Assembly (NCBI GenBank): GCA_002494645.1
Contig: DACE01000026.1
Coordinates: 1-22,777, forward strand
Reading direction: 5' to 3'
Source: Euryarchaeota archaeon UBA256
GTDB lineage: Archaea > Thermoplasmatota > Poseidoniia > Poseidoniales > Poseidoniaceae
DNA: 22,777 nt
This document shows positions 16,807-22,777 of this stretch, piece after piece (the stretch's first letter is position 1; each line of letters begins with the position of its first letter). The position numbers and the translations under genes are program-made. Below the pieces are notes generated by a model that saw only the letters and a program-made list of their open reading frames with translations, did no database searches and was not told the origin of the DNA.

Positions 16807-18369
16807 GTGGATGGAAACGCTGGTCACCGTCTTGAAGAGCTTCGAGGTAAACGCGAAGCCGCACGGCTTGGTGGCGGCCTCAAGCGTCAAGAGGCGATTC
16901 GAACAAGCGGACGAGGAACTGCTCGTGACCGGATTTCACTTCTGCTCGACGAAGGTTCCTTCCTTGAATTGGACTCATTTGTTACGCATCGAACTGATGA
17001 TCACAACATGTTCCTCCACAAAACACTGGGCGACGGTGTCGTGACTGGTCAAGGAACGATTGAAGGTCGCCGAGTCTATTGTTTCGCTCAAGATTTCAGC
17101 GTTCATGGTGGCAGCATGGGTGAAATGCACGCTCTGAAAATCGCCAAGGTCGTTGAAATGGCTGAACGAGCAAAAGCACCACTCATCGCCATGTGGGACG
17201 GAGGCGGTCAACGTGCTCAAGACGGAGTGAACGCACTCGCAGGAACGGGAGAACTCCTCGACCGTATCGTTCAATGCAGCGGTCGTATTCCGATGATCAG
17301 CATCGTATTGGGGCCGGTCGTCGGAGCGTCTGCACTCGCTGCATCACTGTCTGACTTCACCATCTTGGGTGAAGAAAACGGACAACTCTTCTTGTCATCT
17401 CCTCTTGAAACTCCAGAAGTCATGAGCGGTGAAGTGGATGCCGCGGGATTGGGTGGAGCCAACCTCCACGCGTCGCGTTCAGGCATTGCCTCGTTAATCG
17501 CTGAGGATGAAGAAGACGCTTGTGAATTAGCGGCAACCTTGTTGTCATATTTGCCCGACCACAACATGGCCGACCCTCCATTGGTGCCAACAGCAGACCC
17601 TGTTGGTCGGGTCAATGAACACTTGCAGGACCTTGTCCCAGACAACCCAAACAAACCCTATGATATGGTCGGTGTTGTTGAGGAAGTGGTTGACGACGGT
17701 GTGTTCATGGAATTATTCCCCGCCTACGCCGACAACATCATCATCGGCTTTGCTCGCCTTGCCGGTGCCACAATTGGTGTTGTGGGCAACCAACCCAAAG
17801 TTCTCGCTGGGTGTCTGGACATCGATGCGTCCATCAAAGCAGCACGATTCATCCGAATGTGTGACGCCTTCAACATCCCCTTAGTGACCTTTGAGGACGT
17901 CCCCGGATTCCTTCCTGGAGTGGTTCAAGAATGGGGCGGCATCATTCGCCACGGTGCCAAGTTGCTCTTCGCCTATGCTGAAGCGACCGTACCGAAACTC
18001 ACGTTGGTTACTCGAAAGGCCTACGGGGGCGCATATCTTGCTATGTCGTGCAAGCATCTCCAAAGCGATTACAACGTTGCATGGCCAACCGCTGAACTGG
18101 CAGTGATGGGTGCAGAAGGCGCGGTCAACATCATTCACCGAAGGGAAATTCAAGCTGTTCCCGACGAAGAAAAAGAACATGTTCGCCTCCGTCTGGTAGC
18201 CGAATACAAAGCAAAATTCGGCGACCCCTATGTCGCTGCTCGTAACGGATGGCTGGATGATGTGATCGAGCCACAAGAAAGTCGTCTCCGATTATGCAGA
18301 GCCCTCAACATTCTGAAATCAAAACGGGAATGGTCGCCACCCAAAAAACACGGAAATATTCCGTTGTAA
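16807..18369 (+). CDS. pccB: Acyl-CoA carboxylase carboxyltransferase (beta) subunit, propionyl-CoA carboxylase type
   Basis: This subunit moves CO2 from carboxybiotin to acyl-CoA. The 520-residue product matches biotin-dependent carboxyltransferases throughout. The N-half has VHGGSMGEMHALKI and WDGGGQRAQDGV (130-141). The C-half has DVPGFLPG (364-371), EWGGIIRHGAKLLFAYAEAT, VTRKAYGGAY (401-410) and AWPTAELAVMGAEGAV (425-440). Glycine-rich turns that form the two oxyanion holes are present, though GGQRAQDG departs from the more common GGARIQEG. Leu411 follows AYGGAY, at the position tied to acyl-chain choice in Streptomyces enzymes. The GTG at 16807 is the first start after an in-frame stop at 16789, with GGAG about 10 nt upstream. 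Biotin carboxylase and biotin carrier genes are not in the window. It ends two bases from the convergent gene at 18372. Confidence 0.93.
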   Translation: MDGNAGHRLEELRGKREAARLGGGLKRQEAIRTSGRGTARDRISLLLDEGSFLELDSFVTHRTDDHNMFLHKTLGDGVVTGQGTIEGRRVYCFAQDFSVHGGSMGEMHALKIAKVVEMAERAKAPLIAMWDGGGQRAQDGVNALAGTGELLDRIVQCSGRIPMISIVLGPVVGASALAASLSDFTILGEENGQLFLSSPLETPEVMSGEVDAAGLGGANLHASRSGIASLIAEDEEDACELAATLLSYLPDHNMADPPLVPTADPVGRVNEHLQDLVPDNPNKPYDMVGVVEEVVDDGVFMELFPAYADNIIIGFARLAGATIGVVGNQPKVLAGCLDIDASIKAARFIRMCDAFNIPLVTFEDVPGFLPGVVQEWGGIIRHGAKLLFAYAEATVPKLTLVTRKAYGGAYLAMSCKHLQSDYNVAWPTAELAVMGAEGAVNIIHRREIQAVPDEEKEHVRLRLVAEYKAKFGDPYVAARNGWLDDVIEPQESRLRLCRALNILKSKREWSPPKKHGNIPL

Positions 18370-18371
18370 CG

Positions 18372-21110
18372 TCACTTCAGACGCTCTGCCCGAGCCAATA
18401 ATCCGCCTGAAACAGGTCGAGGTTCCTGCTCACCTGAATCGACGTGAGGGGCTGCAGGAAGGTCATCATCAGTTCCACCTCTGCGCCTGAGAAGGAGAGC
18501 GACCAGAATCACCAGAACCACAAGCCCACTACCGACCAACACGGAAGGTAAGAGACCAGATACATCATCGTCTTGTATTTCAGACTCGCTTCCCCCATCA
18601 CCTTGTTGGGTGTCTTCAAAGATGTAGGTCACCACGATATCCCGGTCCAATTCATCGTCGTGGAGTTTGAGTTTGAATTCCATTGCACTGGATTGATTGA
18701 CCGGAAGTGGAATGATGGTGACGCATTGAGCGGTCGTCGAAGATTCACTCAAGCAGGAATGGTTCGTCGGTGTGAGTACACCGTTAATCGTCAAGACACC
18801 GCTGGTGTTCAGCACGCCATCAATGTCCAACATCGACCATTGCATGGTGGCAGAAGTTCCCTCTGCAAGGCGTTGTATATTCTGTATCGATGCGACGGGC
18901 AGGTCACCCTTTGCGGTCACGAACAGGGTCAACTGATGACTGTGGCCGCTGGTGCCGTCGCTAACATTGAGCCAGAGATTGTCAAATTGACCGTTGAAGT
19001 CGGGCGCTGGAGTCAAGGTGAGGGAATCGTTGCTCTGTGCGACTTGCAGTTGTGTATGATTGTGTTCCAGTGACCATTGGAGAACATCGCCATCAACATC
19101 GTATGCCAGTTGGCTGAGTGGCAGTATGAACGCTCCGTCTTCCTCAACGGTGTAATCGGCCCAAGCGCTGGCGTTGATGAAAACCGGGTCGTCCCGTGCT
19201 TCAACCACAATTGGAATTTCAAGTTCAAGTGAAGGGTTTGCGCCATCGTCAACCGTCGCTTTGAGTACCGTTGCACCGTTGGCATGTTCCAGTGGAGTGA
19301 GTGTAATGAGGTCACCCTCAATGAAGTAGCGAACGGGTCCTTGAGTCCCAGTAGCCATCCCGTCAATGCGGATGATGAGTTGCTCACCTTCGGGGTCTGA
19401 AACCACTTCTCCCAAATCGTAAGCAATGCTTTGTCCGTCCTCAATCAGTTGTTGAATCGGAACAGTTCCATTTTTTTCAACGGGATCGTCGACCGGCGTA
19501 AGATAGACTCGTAAACTCGTATTCCGCTCATCCAAGATTGCTCCGTCACTACGAAGTTCAACCTCCAGCATGCATTCACCCTGCCATTCCTCGTCAAGTG
19601 CATGTGCCACACTAAAGGAGGAACCATCCGCTGCCAGTTCAACAGAGAAATGGTTGGCATCATCACCGGTTAACATGGCAGAAATCACCCGAACAGGCTG
19701 GCCGTCTGGGTCAACGGCAATATCGCCGACCTCCATGGTCGTAGAGCCGCGTTGGGGGAGATAAACACCGGGTTGAGGATAGATCAATTCAATGGGGGTA
19801 TTGGTCCGCTCAACGAGAGTTCCCGTTGTGCTAGGCGCGCCCTCAACGCTGACCCTCAACCATGCTTTGTGCGTTCCTGGTGAAACTGGAGCCATCGGAT
19901 AGGTACACGAAGCGGTCGCATTCGCGTCTAAACTTCCGTTGGCTTGCCACGAATGACCTTCCCACCCACAGCTAACCTCAACATCCCATGATGCATTCAG
20001 TGCATCATAAGCATCGCCGTTGCGAAGGGTCCAATTTGCGGATAAGACCAATTCCTGCGTTCCGTTAAGTGCTACGGTAAGATTGTGAGAAGAGGTGAAA
20101 TTGGTGAGGAGTAAAAAGTCGCTTCGCTCGAGGTCCTCGTCGATATAGGCACTCCCATCGCCGATGGTCTGTGGGCTCTGTTCTCGATTGAAGGCATCTC
20201 GGAACCGAGCGTGTTCCCCGTGAAGAACCGTATCAAAGTAGGCGATGAGATGGTCCGAACTCACCTCAATCTGGGCCGACTGACTTATTGTTGGGTCTCC
20301 ATCGTTCTCAAAGAAGGAAGTGGAATCTTGAAACTGATAGTGGTCGGCTCCAAGGAGATGCATCCAATGCCATGCGATGCCACCGGTATCTTGCACACGC
20401 TCCATCATTTCTTGGGAAGGTGCAACTTCATCAACCGTTCCGGTGATGAAAAACCCGGTATTTGGCCTCACAAACTCGACGTCTGAAGTGACTTGATTCC
20501 AATCAAAATTAAGCTGGAATTCACTCAGGTCGAGGCCGAGGCCGAACAGGGCACGTGGAGGCTGAACAACATCGCTGCGTGTGCTCAACTCCCAAAGTGG
20601 GTACGCTGCGTAGGCGGCGGCTGCACCAGTTCCATGACCCCCAATGCCCCAATGGGTGAGGTCAATATTCCCTGCAGAACCGAGAACAAAGAGGTTGGTT
20701 TGATTTTGCTGGACCATGATTTCTGTGATATCCGTCAATCGCTCAAGCGTCTCTTCAACATCAGTCTCATCGTCCATTGGAGTGGTCACCATCACAATAA
20801 AACCACGTTGAGCGAAGGGTTCTGTCATGAGCGTATAGTCGTTGATAGATTCCCCAGAATCTCCAATGAATACAAGCCAAGAAAACGGACCGTTGCCCGC
20901 CATGTCCTTGTCTTCACCATCAGCCATGGCAGGATAGACCATGCGAACCTGAGGTGAAAAGGGACCGTCAAGATTGAAATCGGTCCAACCCACGGGGAAA
21001 TCAACTCCAGTATGCGCTTCTTGGAAATTTTGGTCTTCCTCCATTAACGCCAGTGCATTGGGGAGAAGGAGAAGACTGCACAACAACAGGACCAATCGTT
21101 CTGCCTGCAT
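18372..21110 (-). CDS. Secreted, membrane-anchored protein: alpha/beta-hydrolase-like head with cadherin-like repeats
   Basis: The 912-residue product starts with a signal peptide (hydrophobic about 6-22). Residues about 35-300 resemble PETase/chlorophyllase-type alpha/beta hydrolases: WLVFIGDSGESINDY before the strand GFIVMVTTP, the elbow GIGGHGTGAAAA (155-166), an acid-loop GTVDEVAP with Asp227 and a GADHYQF loop with His257. The elbow has Gly160 where the nucleophilic Ser of GxSxG belongs. Residues about 330-740 form beta-sandwich repeats with DPDG, DPEG and DVDG turns, as in cadherin-like or VCBS-type domains. A helix at about 852-874 precedes RRRGG and a 38-residue cytoplasmic tail ending LLARAERLK. 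Many NxS/T sequons support surface glycosylation. ATG 21110 is chosen; a GTG two codons earlier is in frame. It follows the aroE-like gene by 58 bp. Confidence 0.88.
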   Translation of the reverse strand: MQAERLVLLLCSLLLLPNALALMEEDQNFQEAHTGVDFPVGWTDFNLDGPFSPQVRMVYPAMADGEDKDMAGNGPFSWLVFIGDSGESINDYTLMTEPFAQRGFIVMVTTPMDDETDVEETLERLTDITEIMVQQNQTNLFVLGSAGNIDLTHWGIGGHGTGAAAAYAAYPLWELSTRSDVVQPPRALFGLGLDLSEFQLNFDWNQVTSDVEFVRPNTGFFITGTVDEVAPSQEMMERVQDTGGIAWHWMHLLGADHYQFQDSTSFFENDGDPTISQSAQIEVSSDHLIAYFDTVLHGEHARFRDAFNREQSPQTIGDGSAYIDEDLERSDFLLLTNFTSSHNLTVALNGTQELVLSANWTLRNGDAYDALNASWDVEVSCGWEGHSWQANGSLDANATASCTYPMAPVSPGTHKAWLRVSVEGAPSTTGTLVERTNTPIELIYPQPGVYLPQRGSTTMEVGDIAVDPDGQPVRVISAMLTGDDANHFSVELAADGSSFSVAHALDEEWQGECMLEVELRSDGAILDERNTSLRVYLTPVDDPVEKNGTVPIQQLIEDGQSIAYDLGEVVSDPEGEQLIIRIDGMATGTQGPVRYFIEGDLITLTPLEHANGATVLKATVDDGANPSLELEIPIVVEARDDPVFINASAWADYTVEEDGAFILPLSQLAYDVDGDVLQWSLEHNHTQLQVAQSNDSLTLTPAPDFNGQFDNLWLNVSDGTSGHSHQLTLFVTAKGDLPVASIQNIQRLAEGTSATMQWSMLDIDGVLNTSGVLTINGVLTPTNHSCLSESSTTAQCVTIIPLPVNQSSAMEFKLKLHDDELDRDIVVTYIFEDTQQGDGGSESEIQDDDVSGLLPSVLVGSGLVVLVILVALLLRRRGGTDDDLPAAPHVDSGEQEPRPVSGGLLARAERLK

Positions 21111-21113
21111 CAA

Positions 21114-21117
21114 CACC
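21114..21117 (-). promoter_or_regulatory. GGTG ribosome site before the hydrolase-like gene
   Basis: The minus strand reads GGTG 3 nt before the ATG at 21110. It resembles the GGTGA sites of the ABC operon and suggests the gene is translated from a message with a leader, perhaps shared with the aroE-like gene upstream. Confidence 0.4.
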
Positions 21118-21168
21118 GCCCCATCTCCATGTGCTTCATGTCAAGTGATAATCTTAGAGGCTTCCCTG

Positions 21169-22149
21169 TCATGTATAACTTGCAAGGGTCATTTCTGCCT
21201 CCACCAGTCGTGTCAGCAAAAGCGGGAGCGAAGGCAAATGTTGGGACAGTTCCGGCGCCCAGAGTTGGGACCAACAGGCCAAATGCTGAGCGACCAACAT
21301 CCATCTCCCGTTGAGAGTGGGCCCGATGAGTGCCCTGATGCGGGAATCATAATCTCCTTGCATCGGACGATAAGCAGAGGTCACAACCAACCGACCGTTC
21401 TCCTCCTTCCAAGTCCCATCAAAATCAACGATCACATCGGGGTTTGCTTCTGTGAGACTCTCGTCCCATGGGCCTTTTTCGAGGCTTCTTCTGCTTTGGA
21501 GTAAATGGAGATGTCCCCCTTCACGCGCCCAGGCAGAGGCTGTGGAACGGGCGGCTCCACCCCCTCCAACCAGGCCGACTACGTGCTGCTCGGGGTCTAT
21601 ACCGTGATGGAGCAGAACAGAGATCACACCTTCTCCATCAAAGCCGCAACACCACCAACCCTTACCGTCCCAGCGCAAGGCATTGACGCTTTTTGTCGCC
21701 ATGGAATCATCAAGGCACATCACAGCACTGGAATCCAGTTGATGTTTCAACGGAGCGGTGAGGTTGACCCAAATTTCCTCGTCAAACATACGCGTGGGTA
21801 AGCCGTTGAGAGGAACGGTTCTTCGCTCAACCAAATGGGGGTAATCCGTCGAGAGATGTGGGTCTTCAACCTCAACCAAAGCAGCGGCTTTTACCGCTTT
21901 TTCAAGAAGAGCCTTGGTCCTAAATTTTCCAAAAACCGCCTGAGAGTACAGCCAATCAATGGGGGCTGGAACGGCTCCCGCATAACCCCACGCGAGCGCA
22001 TCATGAATCGAAGCAACGTCAACAAGTTCCATCGTAAGAGCCTTCTCTTTACGGTACAAACCCAAGTGGTCAGCCACCAAAGCCGTCAACAGCGGCGATA
22101 AGCTGTGTTCAACGGGGGTGCCAGCAATCCCGTATCGTATCGCTGCCAT
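21169..22149 (-). CDS. aroE: Divergent shikimate dehydrogenase-like protein
   Basis: AroE reduces 3-dehydroshikimate to shikimate with NADPH in the aromatic amino acid pathway. The 326-residue product has YGIAGTPVEHSLSP (6-19, with the shikimate-binding serines), NLTAPLK (129-135, catalytic Lys135), SVNAL (Asn156), GFDGEG (169-174, holding the probable catalytic Asp171) and the dinucleotide-binding turn GLVGGGGAARS (192-202). Two things are odd. About 65-70 extra residues lie between the first motif and NLTAPLK, making the protein longer than the usual 270-290. The usual NTDG block is reduced to DG. It may be a true AroE of this lineage or a relative with a different substrate. The first ATG (22149) is used; a TTG seven codons upstream is in frame. 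Confidence 0.8.
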   Translation of the reverse strand: MAAIRYGIAGTPVEHSLSPLLTALVADHLGLYRKEKALTMELVDVASIHDALAWGYAGAVPAPIDWLYSQAVFGKFRTKALLEKAVKAAALVEVEDPHLSTDYPHLVERRTVPLNGLPTRMFDEEIWVNLTAPLKHQLDSSAVMCLDDSMATKSVNALRWDGKGWWCCGFDGEGVISVLLHHGIDPEQHVVGLVGGGGAARSTASAWAREGGHLHLLQSRRSLEKGPWDESLTEANPDVIVDFDGTWKEENGRLVVTSAYRPMQGDYDSRIRALIGPTLNGRWMLVAQHLACWSQLWAPELSQHLPSLPLLLTRLVEAEMTLASYT

Positions 22150-22229
22150 GGTACAGGGAGGAGGACACAACCCAAAAAGGCGACGAATTGAGGCTTAACC
22201 TTCAAGAGGGAGGAAGGTGTGGTTGAAAC

Positions 22230-22544
22230 ATGGGCAGAGCAGTCGGAATGATGACAACCGCACTGGGCGCATACATGACCTTCAAAATGTGGGCTGAATT
22301 TCAAGACGCTCTGGGCGAAGAATTCGGAGGGGCATGGGCAGTCATTATCGCCACCATGACCTTTCTCATTTACCAGTCAAATAAGAACGATAAATCATAT
22401 GAGTCCTCGATTGGTGAAATCAGCAGTGCACCGAACCTCACCAAGCAAGCAATGGAGGCTGAAAATCCTCAACCACTCGCCTTCATCGCAGGAACATATT
22501 TGTTAATCATCGTGATCTTTGAACTCCTTCTCGGCCTTGTTTGA
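22230..22544 (+). CDS. Small membrane protein, family not recognised
   Basis: This 104-residue product has two clear membrane helices, about 33-48 (GGAWAVIIATMTFLIY) and 82-103, and a possible amphipathic or membrane helix at 4-20. The loop between (about 49-80) is polar and charged. A GGTG-containing stretch (AAGGTGTGG) lies upstream of the ATG. It is divergent from the aroE-like gene and followed 12 nt later by another membrane protein gene on the same strand, so the two may be one operon. No function can be assigned. Confidence 0.75.
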   Translation: MGRAVGMMTTALGAYMTFKMWAEFQDALGEEFGGAWAVIIATMTFLIYQSNKNDKSYESSIGEISSAPNLTKQAMEAENPQPLAFIAGTYLLIIVIFELLLGLV

Positions 22545-22556
22545 ACCGGTGTTGGC

Positions 22557-22777
22557 ATGGCCGGCTTGATGGAAATTTTTCTCCTGAAAGAGCGGGTCAA
22601 CGGTGAACGTGACAATATTTTCATGATTCTTTTTGAGAAGGCGTCCATTCTCATCGCCCTTCTCCTCATAACGCTGCTTGGCGTTGCTTTGGAATTACCA
22701 GGCTGGGGCGTCGCTGTTTTGTTGGGAGCCTCTTTGGGACCGGTTGTCTACGGTCATTATTACTTCATATACATCCG
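22557..22777 (+). CDS. Membrane protein, N-terminal part only (cut by window edge)
   Basis: The frame is open from ATG 22557 to the right edge (73 complete codons). CGGTG ends 6 nt before the ATG and acts as a likely ribosome site. A short charged start (MAGLMEIFLLKERVNGERDN) is followed by hydrophobic segments at about 30-46 and 51-68, consistent with membrane helices. The close spacing to the preceding small membrane protein suggests co-transcription. The family is not recognised from this fragment. Confidence 0.7.
   Translation, partial: MAGLMEIFLLKERVNGERDNIFMILFEKASILIALLLITLLGVALELPGWGVAVLLGASLGPVVYGHYYFIYI

Noticed and set aside
17271..17654. 127-codon antisense frame in the carboxyltransferase gene
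   Set aside because: Fully covered by a strongly conserved enzyme on the other strand; no domain of its own.
1..22777. CRISPR array, insertion sequence, integrase or defence island
   Set aside because: No spaced direct repeats, transposase or integrase motifs, or nuclease cassette were seen on either strand.

Overview
The window reads as a piece of an archaeal chromosome, most likely from a marine Group II euryarchaeon (Candidatus Poseidoniales) or a close Thermoplasmatota relative. Direct support for Archaea is an RfcS-type clamp loader, a GatD-type tRNA amidotransferase subunit, an elongator tRNA-Met carrying a bulge-helix-bulge intron, and GGTGA Shine-Dalgarno sites in front of several operon-internal genes. 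The narrower placement is an inference from the mix of giant secreted single-pass proteins, an acyl-CoA carboxyltransferase and compact gene packing.

Layout. Positions 1-8985 (minus strand) are one uninterrupted reading frame of at least 2995 codons that runs off the left edge. It encodes a secreted giant with a signal peptide, seven DNRLRE-like modules alternating with six fibronectin-III-like modules, an array of about eight Ig-like repeats, one membrane helix, an acidic stretch and a Gly-Pro-rich tail. Divergent from it is rfcS (9132-10088). A 231-bp spacer with a cluster of small hairpins separates rfcS from a convergent three-helix membrane protein (10320-11234, minus). Next comes a tRNA-Met(CAU) with a 54-nt intron (11358-11487).

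Positions 11593-18369 hold five co-directional, tightly spaced genes: a TetR-family regulator, an ABC ATPase, a MacB/FtsX-type permease, gatD and an acyl-CoA carboxylase carboxyltransferase subunit. A perfect 18-bp palindrome overlaps the likely TATA box of the TetR gene, so the transporter is probably autoregulated by TetR. Read-through would connect a housekeeping translation gene and a central carbon gene to that switch.

Positions 18372-22149 (minus) hold a divergent shikimate dehydrogenase-like gene followed by a 912-residue secreted, membrane-anchored protein. The latter's alpha/beta-hydrolase-like head has Gly where the nucleophilic Ser is expected. Two small membrane protein genes on the plus strand close the window, the last one cut by the right edge.

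The two large surface proteins share a plan (signal peptide, beta-sandwich repeats, one C-terminal helix, short charged cytoplasmic tail). No IS element, CRISPR array, integrase or rRNA was seen, and no gene-free stretch exceeds 300 bases.
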